NCBI RefSeq assembly: GCF_000090795.2
Contig: NW_003546289.1
Location: 255,696 to 309,557, forward strand
Length of the DNA stretch: 53,862 nucleotides
Source of the DNA: Amphimedon queenslandica
Lineage: Eukaryota; Porifera; Demospongiae; Haplosclerida; Niphatidae
Direction of reading: 5' to 3'
Position 1 is the stretch's first letter. Every line of letters starts with the position of its first letter. The notes under the pieces were generated by a model that saw nothing but the letters and a program-made list of their open reading frames with translations, made no database searches and was not told the origin of the DNA. The position numbers and the translations under genes were made by a program. Below, in pieces: positions 31,281-42,619 of the stretch.

Positions 31281-32899
31281 GTATAAGGAGCATGACAGTT
31301 ATGACAGGATTGAAAAAGTGGTAGCAAACAATCTTTATGTACAATATACTTTGTTTGAGATTCAAATGACAAACTAGATTTGACATACATAAGTTTGTGC
31401 AATTAAGTTTGAAAAGTCTTACCGAGTATAGTGGGTTTCAGTTGAGTTTGACAGGTAAAACATCCTTATAACTTTTTTGTTATTAATGCTAGCAACTTAA
31501 AACTTGGTATGGTTGCATAACGGGTTCTTCCGCTTATCTGGATTGATTTTGGAGTCTCTGGGTACTCTGGAAGGTTCCCAACGGGTTTTTCCGGTCTTCA
31601 TCAAGGAAGCCGCCATGATGTTGCATTGCGTGTTATGCTCGTGAATATATTTTGCATCTCATTACATTTGTTAACAATTATGTTTTATTTGTTTACAAAT
31701 AATATAAAGCAAAAGGAACACCCCAGACTAAGGGATTATTCACTAGAAGGTCTTGCACTCCAGAAAGAAGCCTCAGCTTGTCTGCTTTACCTCTCTAATC
31801 CTTCATAACTGCTGTCACTTTTTACCGCTCTGAAAATCCCTTGTAATCTTGCATTTCTTGCCTCTTTTTTGAAGTGATAACAAAGACAAAGATCCTGCAG
31901 GTAATATGTAGAGGAAATAGCGCCCAAAACAAGAGACTCAAGGAGTTAGAGGAAGAAAAAGAGAGCACATTGTAGTTTCAGCCATTTTATTTGCGTGTGT
32001 GGGCGGGGCTACACGTGACATTTTGATGATAAAAACTTTCTGTCAAACTCAACTGAAACCAACTATACTTGCTAATTTCTCATTATGTGTAGAGATAGAA
32101 TATTCAGAATCATTGTCTTCAACATCATCAGTATCATCACTAGGAACATCATCTTCATCTAGGTTAGGTTGACAGGTAGCACTACAGGTTTCTGGAAGTA
32201 AATGACACTGTGTTCCAACATAAACACATTTAACTATATTAGTTTATACTCCTATTGTTGAAGTTCCATGTCAATATGGAAAACAACCTTTGCAATTTTT
32301 ACTTACTCTTTGATCTCCTTGAAAAATGATCTGTTTGAACTGTAAAATTTTTAGATATGATTCATTTTACTTGAGTCTACAAATTTACAATATCTATAAA
32401 ATACTTTTTAATTAACATTGTCACCTGCAAAGATAGTTATAGTTCTGGATCACAAGTAGCTTCTCATTCAGGATCCCAAGTAACTGCATTACTGACTCTA
32501 GTTACACTAATACTACTACAAGCTCCAGATGTAAGTATATTCTAAGTGTATAAAACATTAACTTTACAAAATACACAAATTCAAACTTACTCTCCTCCTT
32601 TCTCACTTTTCATATGCTCTCCTCTTCTTTGGTACTGGATTTCTGTCTGTCAGTGTGTCATCAATCTTTCTTTTGAAAATAGCGGGAAATTCGTTGCCTT
32701 TCAGTTCTCTTCTTCTACCAGTGATGCCAAATGACTCGCCAGTTTCGAAGGACTTCTCGAAACAATCTTCACTAAAGTGCTCATTGCACAGTACACTATG
32801 AACTGAAGGTCCAGTCCATTCATCTCTTGTTCTTCTGACTTGAGCCACTCATTCCTGCCTTAGTCTAGCATCTTTGTGGAAATAGTAGGTTGTAATTCC
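31270..32899 (-). pseudogene. THAP-domain gene, disrupted by two mobile elements
   Basis: The exon 32899-32603 follows a CTGTTCAG acceptor and encodes the second half of a THAP DNA-binding domain: GITTYYFHKDARLRQE, then a stop where tryptophan is expected (TGA at 32849-32851), VAQVRRTRDEW, SVLCNEHFSEDCF and the closing FPAIF. An S/T-rich piece may lie at 32520-32440. An acidic exon (32191-32068, NLDEDDVPSDDTDDVED) is split by the family A element at 31427-32067, four bases before its donor (31422). The next exon (31373 down) encodes KYIVHKDCLLPLFQSCHNCH. With the element removed the phases of these exons agree. The first half of the THAP domain, with its CxxC part, was not found. THAP proteins are transcription factors or P-element relatives. 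Confidence 0.75.
31427..32067 (+). mobile_element. Family A element, complete copy, TA target
   Basis: The element starts TATAGTGGGTTTCAGTTGAG and ends CTCAACTGAAACCAACTATA, a terminal inverted repeat of about 28 bp with TA at the borders. It is 641 bp long, has no transposase and is one of two complete copies here. It lies in an exon of the THAP gene, and its removal with one TA restores the frame across the splice site. The Tc1/mariner group is the likely source of its transposase. Confidence 0.88.
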
Positions 32900-33456
32900 C
32901 TGAACAGATATAGTGTTGTTACAACCTTAAGCTACAGAATGATTTGGCATGATGTTTTAAGCAAGGGGCTATAAGTCACAATGTAGCATGTGTTGACTTC
33001 CTTTGCCTTGTATGACATCACACGAAACCACACCCGTTAACAGGAAGTAAAAAGGCAGGAAGCAAAAAGGGCAACTTTAGAGCTCTGTATCTCAGCCAAA
33101 ATTTTTTTTGGCCAATAAAATGTGGTATGTGGCTGTTTTACAATGTGACCAACCCATTTAGACAATAAAAAAATACCTCAATAAATGGGGGAAGATACCC
33201 TTTGAAGGGTAACTAAACTTTATTTTCAATTTGTCAATAATCAATTCACAGTATCTTTACAACAAATAAACAACAGTTAGCACTTATTTCCATCAATAAG
33301 TCTTCCACTTGCGAGATAATGCACTTTACATTTCATCTTTTTTGCTGGCAGCCATCTTCCTGTTTAAGCAACAATGCGGGGACGTACAATTTGTGTTCTT
33401 ATCAGATGAACTGATGGCTGTTCCTTGCATCTCTTTCATGCAAAATACTTTTATTA

Positions 33457-33676
33457 TAATAGCTGCAATAATACAAAACAAGGGCAATTTTATAGTGCTT
33501 CCATTCTCAGATGATACTGTCTTAAAGAATATATGGGTTTATCTGCTATAATAAGAACTAGAGATCAATGGTCTGGACCAAGAAAGTGCTTTCTTTTTAT
33601 AGCAATCATATCATTATATCATCTGGGAATGGAAGCAGTATAAAATTGCCCTTGTTTTTGTATCATTGCAGCTATT
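33457..33676. repeat. Inner inverted repeat with ~60-bp arms
   Basis: ATAGCTGCAATAATAC and CAAGGGCAATTTTATAGTGC face GTATAAAATTGCCCTTG and GTATCATTGCAGCTAT about 100 bp apart. It joins element H to the start of the family E copy. Confidence 0.8.
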
Positions 33677-33677
33677 A

Positions 33678-35107
33678 TTGGGGCAAGCCTGAGCTCGCCC
33701 CTCTAGGCAAGAAAACATTTGTTTGTATGGGTAGACACTCTAACTATTATTAAAGTTAAATAGCCTAATCTTCATTGAAAGCGGGCGTGGTCACAATGAA
33801 CAAGTAAATAAAAAACATTAAAAATGGGAAAATAGTAGGATTGAATTGGGATGAAACTAAGGATTCAAGGGGGTACTTGCAAACTTGTATAGTTAGAAAT
33901 CCTACACCACTGCATGAAGATTATTACCCAAAAGCATAGTAATTATCCACAGGCAGCTATATGATAGTACTATTATGAAGCTTTTACTCTTACCAGTTTG
34001 CAAGTACCCCCTTGTTTCCTTACTTTTTCCCAATTTAATCCTACTATTTTCCTATTTTTAATGTTTTTAATTTACTTGCTTCCATTCTTTTTTCTTAATG
34101 TAGTAATTTACATTCAGTTATGATTGTGTGGTTAGGTAAATTATATTCATGCTGATCACGTGCGCATAAATTAAAATGGTGTCAAACCACAAACCCACGC
34201 GGTGTCTGCCGCTAGATTTTGTCTTCCATTTTGTTCTCTGTCCTTGCTTCTTTTAGAAACTACCTTTGTGGTTCTTGACCCAAGCCCTGAAGAGTGATGT
34301 AAAAGCCAACTCGAGCAGTTCTCTGGTTTAAAAGATTATCCTCCTGATAGAAGAAGAGGAAAGAAGAAAAAGTCTGAAGAATTTTTTAGAAATTTGAATT
34401 TGGGCCTGTTCTCTAGAAATGCTCCCGCTACATTACAGTCCACTTTAAAGGTACCAGGAGAATCGCTCAGTGAAGGAGAGCTCATTTAAACCATTTATAA
34501 GGCTGTACAATGTAGGATAAAAGAGTTATAAGCATTTTAAAAGTATAAAAACGGCCGCCATCTTGAAAAATCCACCTGAATCCTACATATAGGCTGTCGC
34601 CCATGTAATAAAATGGCAGCTATCAGCAAGTCTGAGCTTATTTGCAGCAAACGGTCAGCAAGATAAGAGCTGTCCAAACACTTCTCTAGCGAGAAGGAAG
34701 ATTAGGAAAGTAGATTGCTATCTTTTTCCTTGATATAAAGGTCCCTCTTAAGTTGAATGCAAGTGGAGTCAGCAAGTGAGAAAGCTGCAAGTACTGTAGC
34801 TGCATCTATGCTTTCATATGATATCTATTTTAGGTAATGTTTCTTTTCTAGCGACAAGCCTAGGTTAACAAAGACAATCTTCAAATATAATTTGTTCAGT
34901 GACTGCTTTTAACTATAAGCAAGATTAATATGACTTTATTTGCTACAGAGATGTTTTAAAGTGATGAGCAAAGCAACTGATGACTGCCACACGAGCTACT
35001 GTATTTAGATTTGTGCAATTGCTTTGCTTGCTCATACATGTAGATCATGCAACACATTATTTATAGTGTGCTTAGGCTCGCCCCTTTATTGTTTTACATT
35101 CGTCTAG
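33678..35107 (+). mobile_element. Family E element, copy 1, interrupted
   Basis: TTGGGGCAAGCCTGAGC on the left and TTAGGCTCGCCCCTTTATTG..GTCTAG on the right match the family E copy at 50535-51169. The flanks of the interruption (CGTGGTCACAATGAA and TAAAATGGCAGC) are contiguous in that copy, so family D at 33806-34595 was inserted into it. Confidence 0.8.
33806..34595 (+). mobile_element. Family D element, copy 1 (hairpin plus tail)
   Basis: The first 280 bp are a palindrome: CAAGTAAATAAAAAACATT..GTAGGATT faces AATCCTACTATTTTCC..TTTACTTG. A 500-bp tail follows with AATCACGTGC-like, CAAACCACAAACCCA and AAGCCAACTCGAGC blocks, ending at CCTACATATAGGCTG. The copies at 37517 and 44083 have the same build. 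Confidence 0.82.
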
Positions 35108-35499
35108 TAAGACATTCCACAGGAAAGAGATGTAAGGAACAGCCATCAGTTTATCTTATGACATCACAAATTGCATGCACCCACATTGTTGCTTAAACAG
35201 GAAGAAGATAGCTGCCAGCAAAAAGGTGAAATGTAAAGTGCATTATCCTGCAAGTGGAAGACTTTTTGATGAAAATAAGTGCATAGCTGTCGTTCATTTG
35301 TTGTATAGATACTGTGACTTTGTTATTGAAAAAAAGAAAAAATTAAGTTTAGCTACCCTTTAAGAAATGTATGAAGGACAATAAAGTAAACTCGTACTAA
35401 AGACTCAGGAGATGGCAAGCATGAATACTAGAGTATCACTCATTTTACTAGAATCTAACTATTCTAACTGCAGCAGCAAGTGAAGCATTATGGTGCAAT

Positions 35500-36011
35500 T
35501 GACTTGTCCACCAGAATTTACCTGAGTGATATGTGTTACTTGTACTGTGATATTTTAAGCACTTTGAAAAAATTTAAAAGTGACTGAGAGAGTTTGGTTG
35601 CTCCTGCTTTCCCCAGTGCCACCTAAATTTTTTTGAAGAGGCTAAGTCACAAACTTTGATTAACTCTAACTCACAAACAAAGAAGTTAGGACAAAATTCT
35701 TCTTTTCTGTTTTTGTTAGATGGGATTTTCTACCTCTGAAGCAAATTTCATCCCTGTACAGTGAAACACAAGCTCTTTGTTTGGGAGAGGTCCCCTGGTT
35801 TAACAGTTCCCATTCTTTGGTGCCATGGTATGGTACAAAAGCATAACTAGATGAAAGAAAGCAAATTTATCTGTTGCTAGTAGAAGAAATATAGCTCTAG
35901 AGTGCTCAGACAAAACGATATGTTTTTAATAACTCAATTGAAATGTGTGGACTTAATGACAGAATGACAAACCATCGGCTTAGTACCTGCCTACGCAAAT
36001 GTGGCGAGTCC
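35500..36011. repeat. Family B repeat, copy 2, reverse
   Basis: GACTTGTCC near the left end and TGGCGAGTCC at the right correspond to the terminal repeats of 4483-5180, with shared inner blocks such as GTTTGGTTGCTCCTGCTTTC and CAGAATGACAA. Confidence 0.72.
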
Positions 36012-36179
36012 AGTAAATGGAATTAATTAAGTGATTGCTTTAATATGTGTTAACCCTCATGAATTATTGTTGAACATTCCAGTTGACATTGTCACCTGTT
36101 ATTTGTAGCTGTGGCTTTAATGTGTAGATTAAAGTGGTAGATCTAATGCTGCACTATCTGAGGTAAATGATGGTACTAT

Positions 36180-36355
36180 GTCATATTGTGACGTATGATT
36201 CTGATTTATAAGAACTAGTAATAGGAGAGGACTGTGTGTTGTCATAAATTTCAGAACCGTTGTCTCCAGCGACTGTGTTGATGAAGTCAATATCAGAATC
36301 TTTCGTACTTGTGCTCTCATTATTATAGTTAACGTCATAATGGTAAATTTTTTTG
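36180..36355 (-). CDS. Exon-like acidic open frame
   Basis: The minus strand gives NYNNESTSTKDSDIDFINTV and then AGDNGSEIYDNTQSS, an acidic S/T-rich stretch of about 55 codons. It resembles in composition the acidic exon of the THAP gene. No clear acceptor was found, and a stop follows. It may be a lone exon of another copy. Confidence 0.25.
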
Positions 36356-36359
36356 GAAA

Positions 36360-37510
36360 TGTTTTAGATAAATGGGATTCCTATAATACCGTATAGGGGG
36401 GTATATTTTACCTGGATTTAATTTCGCTAATTTCATGGTTTTAAAGAATCATCGACATTTTCATCTTTGAAAATTATTTTTTACCATGCTAATAATAGTC
36501 ATTAGAAGAAAAACGCAAAATTTTTCCTTGTGAATAGGTTGAAAGGTGATTTTCGTGAAATATTTTTCCTGGGAAATATACCAAATTAATGTTCATATAA
36601 AGGCCTGGGCATTTATTTCTTTGCAGGACCAAAAATTTGCGTAAAAAATATAAAAGTGAAATCGGGATTCAAATCCACGACTCTAGGATTAGTGTACTCA
36701 GCATTACAAGTTAGGCCATTTGGGATACTCTAAAGGTGTGGGTACCTATATTTGAGTAAAATATGTGTATCTATACTTGGAGACTATTAGTACCAGGCGT
36801 TTATTAAAGCACGGCCTTTATTTGAACATTTACGGTACCCCCTATACTGTAGTTAGAACAATGAATCATAAATTTTTGCATCTTACATAGACGCTTGTTT
36901 AAATTGTTTTCCATTTCCTAAAATTAGTATCTCGATGTGCAGGTAACACAGTTACTATTCTGTTTTTTCTTTGATGACATACATCAGTAACAAGAATGTA
37001 ATCAATGAAAAGTCCATAAAATTAAGAAAAATTAGGCACATGACAGTTACAAAATTAAATACCTGTTTTGAGCAATGACCTGACAATAATACTGCAGATA
37101 CTATCTTATGATAAAAACTCATTTTTGAGTAATGAAACTTTAGAAGCATAGCTTTGCAGATGCAAATAACATTGCTATGGTTTGGCTGAGTAAATCAAGT
37201 GCTGGTTAATTTGTACAAAATATTGTGGAACAGAAGAGTTATTTTTTTGCTGCTCTCTGTCAAATATTTCCCAAGAAAGAGAGTCAGTATCTGAATTTTA
37301 CAACACAGAAGTCGCGAACAAATGAGCACTTAAAAATGTTTCCTTCAATTCAACACAGTACGTTTGCTTTAAATAATCCCAATCTGTCTCATTAGTCTAA
37401 GTATATTCAGCAATAAATTTATGGTCAGTTTTGACTATCTTTATCCTTTTTTTGGTTGATTGAATGGAGCTTTATTTTACAGCTGTAGTGTTTGTTTAAC
37501 TTAATGATAA
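36360..37510. other. Unassigned intron sequence
   Basis: AT-rich sequence with short inverted motifs (for example TTCGTGAAATATTT, ACGGTACC). No gene is recognised. Confidence 0.35.
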
Positions 37511-37516
37511 TACAAG

Positions 37517-38340
37517 TAAATAAAAAACATTAAAAATGGAAAAGTAGTAGGATTAAATTGTAAAAAAGTAAGGAAACAGAGGGTACTTGCAAAGTGGTGT
37601 GATAACAAAACCTACACCACTGCATGAACGATATTACCCAAAAGCATTGTAATTATCCACACAGGCTACTACATGATAAACTATAAAGCCATGTCTTTCA
37701 TGCAGTGGTGTAGGATTTGTTATTGCACCACTTTGCAAGTACCCTCTTGTTTCTTTACTTTTTTTACAATTTAATCCTACTATTCCATTTTTAATGTTTT
37801 TTATTTACTTGTTTCCATTCTTTTTTCTTAAATTAATAAAATTACTTTCTGTTATGATTATGTGGTTAGGTTAATCATATTCATGCTAATCACGTGCGCA
37901 TAAATTAAAATGGCATCAAACCACAAACCCATGTGGTGCTGCAGCTGGAATTTGTCTTCCATTGTTCTTTGTCCTTGCTTCTATTTGAAGCCACATGTCC
38001 AGTCCTTGACCCAACCTCAAAGGAATGATGTAAAAGCCAACTCGAGCGGTTCTCTGGTTTAAAAGATTTCCGTGCTGATAGAAGAAAGATGAAAGAAGAA
38101 GAAAAAGTCTGAAGAATTTTGCAGAAATTTGAATTTGGGCCTATTCTCCAGAAATGCTCCTGCTGCAGTATAGTCCACTTTAATGGTACCAGGAGAATCG
38201 CTCAGTGAAGGAGAGCTGATCTAAGCCATTTATAAGGCTGTACAAGGTAAGATATAAGAGTTGTGAGTGTTTGGAAATCATTTAAATGGCCGGCATTTTG
38301 AAAAATCAACCTCAATCCTACATATAGGCTACCGCCTATA
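37517..38340 (+). mobile_element. Family D element, copy 2
   Basis: The copy has the same hairpin (CAAGTAAATAAAAAACATT.. to ..TTTATTTACTTG, 37517-37815) and tail to GGCTACCGCCTATATAA. The hairpin arms include CCTACACCACTGCATGAA and its inverse. ATAATACAAG occurs next to both ends, so a target duplication overlapping the ends is likely. Confidence 0.82.
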
Positions 38341-38596
38341 TAATACAAGTTATGACTTTATAACTACTATTTAAGGAAGTTTCAATTGTAATTTAGTCAG
38401 TCTGTTAGTGTGCACTGTGCAGGCTACATTCTCAAACACTCATCATCTTAAGAATCTCAATGCTTGACCTTCACGTTCAACCTCCACTTGATCTCTCATC
38501 TGGCTCTCAAACAATTCTCTAAACTACTGTGATCAATCTTGATATTTAAGTTAAGTAAACACATATCTTGCTCACATACACACTGTGCTTGTCAAT

Positions 38597-39218
38597 TATA
38601 GTTGGTCAGTTGAGTTTGACAGGTAAAACACCCTGATAACTTTTTGTTATTAATGCTAGCAACTCGAAGCTTGGTATTGTTACAAAACAGGTTCTTTCGC
38701 ATCTCTGAATTGATTTTGGAGTCTCTGGGTACTTTAGAAGGTACTCAACACGTTCATCCAGTCGTCATCAATGAAGCCGCCATAATTTTGCATTGTGCAT
38801 TATGCTGGTGATTATCATTTGCACCTCATTACATTTGTCAATAATTATGTTTCATTTGTTTAAAAGTAATATAAAGCAAAAGGAACACCCCAGACTAAGA
38901 GATATTTTACTAGAAGGTCTTGCACTCTAGAAAGAAGCCTCAGTTCATCTTTACCTCTCCAATCCTTCATAACTGCTGACATTTTTTCTGCTCCAAAAAT
39001 CCCTTGTAGAATCTAATTTTGCATTTATCACCTATTTTTGAAGTGGTATCAAGGACAAAAATCAGATGAAGAGGAAATAGCAACCATAACAAGAAAGTCA
39101 TAGAGTAAAGAGAGAGCACATTGCAGTTTCTGCCATTTTATTTGTGTGTGGGCGGGAGACTACACATGACGTTTTGATGATAAAAACTTCCTGTCAAACT
39201 CAACTGAAACCAACTATA
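38597..39218 (+). mobile_element. Family A element, second complete copy
   Basis: TATAGTTGGTCAGTTGAG at the left and CTCAACTGAAACCAACTATA at the right, 622 bp, TA at the borders. It shares the inner order of blocks with 31427-32067. Both are well preserved, so this family was active relatively late. Confidence 0.87.
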
Positions 39219-39299
39219 ATATTACTAATATTCACTGTGTCTTCCACTCTAACTCTGATCTGTTAGTATTAAAGGTGTCAATGCATACATTTACAGTTG

Positions 39300-41230
39300 A
39301 GTTTTGTCAATTAATTTCCAATCATTAGCACTCAGCATTGGTGACCAAGCCAAAGATATGAACACTTCAGGATCTAGTGATGACTCATTTCCTGCTACCT
39401 TTGCAACATCCTCTCGCAGTGTAGCTGCAGTATCACTAAAGTTGCTGTCATATTGGCCGGCAGACCCTCAAATATGGTTTGCCCACATTGAATCCCAGTT
39501 TATAACTCTTGATATCACCTCCCAAATAACCGACATTGTTAGTTCTCTTTCTCCAGACATTGCTACTGAAGTTTGGGACATAGTCATTAACACTCTGGAT
39601 ACAGACTAGCACGACACACTCAAAGCTGCTCTAATCGAAAGAACGGCTGCTTCTGAGCTGCGTTGTTAACTGGTGACTGATCACAGCTCCTTTGTGGAAT
39701 GGAGTAGTTGTTTTGAGATCAAACAGCAATCAACACTCAACCCGAGCTGTTCCTTCAATGCCTTCCAAGCAATATCCGTATGATGTTAGAATCTACACCA
39801 GCTACTGCTACCATTGCCATCTTAGCCGATAAAATCATGGAGGTACTAGCATCACCAAAGGTATCTCCTCTGATCATAAAAACTGTCAACAGTGATCTAG
39901 CTACTTCTGTAGCTCAACTCCAGCAAGGGCTGACATAAATAAGTTATCTATCAGCCCTTTGGTAAAGATGCATGGTAATGTAGACAACCTTGCTCCTTTT
40001 GTACGGAAATGACCAGGCCAGCCATTAGTGACAACAATTGTAGCTGGCCTTTCTAACAGTTGCCTTTTCCTTGTCTTTGACTTCTCAACGAAGCTACGTT
40101 TTTTGGTTGAGGTCAGCATTCTCACCCCTTCAAACTTTGATCGCAACAACAAAAAACAATTATAACTAAATGCTGCTAACAAAACAGATATTCCTACATT
40201 TGGAAAACGCTCTCTCACCCTTAACCTTTGTCTTTCATTGTGACAGAGGTTACTGTTCCCATCTTAGGGGCAGATTTTCTCTGCCATTAAGGCCTCATGA
40301 TGGATTTGCGCAGACACCTGCTCATTGACTCAACCCCAGAGCTAAAGGTCAACTGTAAGACCTCCTTTTAACCAGCCCTTTGCCTCACCCTTTTACCTTC
40401 TCAACCACAAAACGACGTTTAAGTCATCGAAGACTATTCTTCCGTCCTTCAAACCAGCCCACAGCAGTTCATCATCACCCACCACATACATACAACCGAG
40501 GCTCCTGTTTACACACCAACCAGAAGGCTCTCACCAACTAAGCTCTATTTTGTTAAAAGGAATTTGAGCATATGCTGCAGCTGAGAATGATTCGTCCCTC
40601 CTCTGGTAGCTGGACTTGCCCAATGCACATGTTTCCCAAAATATCTGGAGATTGGACACCATGAGTGGAGTATCGCTCACTGAACAAGATCACTATCCCC
40701 AGTTGCTACCCTATTCCGCGCATTGAAGATTCTTCTTCCTCCTTAAAAGGTGCTACTATTTGGTATGTGCATACCCCCAAATTCCAGTCATGCCATCAGT
40801 AGATAAATGGAGCCATCACAACTCCCTGTTGACTTTTTGAGCTTGTCCTTATGCCCTTTGGTCTCCATAATGCTGCTCATTTGTTCCAATTCTTCATTGA
40901 TGAAGAATTACAAGGTCTTCCAAATGTTTACGCATACATTAATGAATAATGATGCACTCATTGCTAGTTCTAATAAGGATAGACACAAGCAACACATAAG
41001 GCAAGTACTACTACAATTCCAAGAAATAATGTCATTGTCAATCCTACTAAATGTGAGATTAAAAAGCAGGAACTTGTGTTTCTGAGACATTTAGTTAATT
41101 TTGATAATCTTTATCCTCTCCCTGACAGAAGTCAAGCCTCTAAAAAATTTTCAAGCCGACAAAAGTTGTGTGAATTCCTTGGGCAGTGTCACATTGTTGA
41201 ATGCTGATGAACTTTGTTCTGAGAAACTCA
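39300..41230 (+). pseudogene. Ty3/Gypsy gag-pol, decayed
   Basis: The gag part is read at 39400-39640: LKLLSYWPADPQIWFAHIES, then SSLSPDIATEVWDI and TLKAALIERTAASE, a pattern common in Gypsy gags of marine invertebrates. The protease region follows at about 40000-40220 on the plus strand, in several frames. The RT is seen from 40580 to 41110 as short pieces, including LMPFGLHNAA-like and GLPNVYAYI-type sequences and KCEIKKQELVF-like text. Stops and shifts are frequent. No RNase H, integrase or LTR was seen. It ends where the Tc1-like fragment begins. Confidence 0.7.
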
Positions 41231-41423
41231 TCTTGTACTGCAACATGACCAATTTGCATTGTGTAAAACAGCTATGATGTAAAAACATGCATATGGTAGA
41301 CAGGCTAACGTCAAGAAGAACAATATCAAGCAATTTATCTCTGATTTCATTGAAGTAAATACCAGGGTTATCCACTGCTGAATTTAAAATTAGTGGCTGA
41401 GATGGGGTGTAAGTTTTCTGCAT
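41151..41423 (-). pseudogene. Tc1/IS630-like transposase helix-turn-helix fragment
   Basis: The minus strand gives NPGIYFNEIRDKLLDIVLLD and VSLSTICMFLHHSCFT, the pattern of the second helix-turn-helix of IS630/Tc1 transposases, where a VSxSTIxR.L segment binds terminal repeats. The catalytic DDE part is missing. The fragment lies between the Gypsy remnant and unassigned sequence. Confidence 0.65.
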
Positions 41424-41449
41424 GCCCTGTTTTTAGGATAATGTTTTTT

Positions 41450-42300
41450 GACAACCAATAAACTTTTGTTATGCTAAACCATTCTCCATCTCAAATCTTC
41501 ACTGTAAGTTGAACATTTTTTTTGTTCACAAAACAATTTGCAATACATGGCATTCAATTAAATCCACCCACTCACTGTATGTCATACGATCACGTTGGAT
41601 GGTCGTAGTGATACCAGACCCTTCCGCTCGAAGCAGAGGGGCTGGGGCCTGGAATAGTATATGAGTGCACTAGCTGTAGGCCAAGTCAAGAATAGCCTAT
41701 AAAAACCAATGGAGACTGTTTCTTGACTATCTGCTTGTGGAGTGTTGTACTTCGTGCTGTTCTACCTAGATGGGAGTGGTCAAGGTTTATGCAACAGGAA
41801 GCCGCAAACTGTGCTGTATGGACCACAAACTGTGCTGTATCACTGAAGTGTGCTGCATTAAATTTATGGCACATGTGTTGCCTTTGATTCATCCATGCAC
41901 TATATTATAACTCTGTTTAAACTCCATTCAAAACATTTACAGAATGGCCTAAAATTTTGTGGAGAAGTTATTTTCTGATTTCTGTATAAGTAAAATTACA
42001 AAATTTGAAATGGTGTATTGTTGATATTTAAGCATTACTTTCAGAGCAAAAATTAATCTGTGAAATAAATAATCATATGTTATGTAGTATGTAGCAGCCA
42101 CTTTTGCTAATTAGCACCTCAGCTTCTATAAAAAATTATAAAGTAAATGCAAAATTGCTTTTTTTATGATTTAAGTCAAGGTATTTGTGTAAATCAAAGC
42201 AAAATTTTAATATTCTAAAAACAATGCATAATTTGTTATTCAATTATAAAATATCTGTTCAATGTTAATTCTGCTAATACTACTAATAATGTTCTTTTAA
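41450..42300. other. Unassigned, end of the large intron
   Basis: No gene is recognised. A degraded GC-rich hairpin, AGACCCTTCCGCTCGAAGC.. with GAGGGGCTGGGGCCTGG, lies at 41617-41658. A CTGTGCTGTATGG/CTGTGCTGTATCA duplication occurs at 41809-41841. Confidence 0.4.
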
Positions 42301-42307
42301 ACTTTAG

Positions 42308-42446
42308 AACTGGTGAAACTTGATCTTCCTGGTTATGCAATTGGAGGATTGAGTGGTGGGGAAAAAAAAGAAGAATTTTGGAGAATTGTTGCTCTTTGTA
42401 GTGACTTGCTGCCCAGTCACAAACCAAGATATTGCATGGGTGTTGG
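42308..42446 (+). CDS. QTRT1: Queuine tRNA-ribosyltransferase catalytic subunit, exon c
   Basis: The exon lies between a CTTTAG acceptor and a GTAAGA donor, 139 nt, phase 1 to phase 2. It encodes [20 protein letters not shown] and KPRYCMGVG, the conserved GGLSGGE and MGVG motifs of QTRT1. The following exons (the second catalytic aspartate and the zinc site) were not found in the remaining 11 kb, so they lie further right or are lost. Confidence 0.92.
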
Positions 42447-42619
42447 GTAAGAAAAGTGAGATTATGATATAACAGTTTCAAATGCATTATTATTAACAAT
42501 TTATTAATAATTTTTGTCGAAAACTAATGATACCTTCAAAATTGGCCCTAGTATTCAACTAAGAGTTTTTTTATTTTAGTCATTGATTCTAATTCACAAT
42601 TAAAGCGCTATGGTGCAAT

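Larger units (their letters stand above)
33207..35362. mobile_element. Element H with ~230-250-bp terminal inverted repeats
   Basis: The left arm 33207-33435 (GAAGGGTAACTAAACTTTAT, later TAATGCACTTTACATTTC, CTGTTTAAGCAACAATG and TGGCTGTTCCTTGCATCTC) matches the inverse of 35110-35362 over its whole length. The ends are near GGGTARCTAAACTT. Inside lie an inverted pair at 33457-33676, a family E copy and, within that, a family D copy. No transposase remains. Confidence 0.82.
19694..42307 (+). other. QTRT1: 22.6-kb QTRT1 intron filled with mobile elements
   Basis: The donor (AAAG|GTAATA, phase 1) and acceptor (CTTTAG|AA) of this intron join G and AA to a glutamate codon, as the family alignment expects (KESIK-ELVK). 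Within it lie a RecQ/YR unit, a MULE gene, LINE and Gypsy remains, an antisense THAP gene and many MITE-like families. Alternatively the two sides could have been joined by misassembly, which read pairs or RNA would show. Confidence 0.8.
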
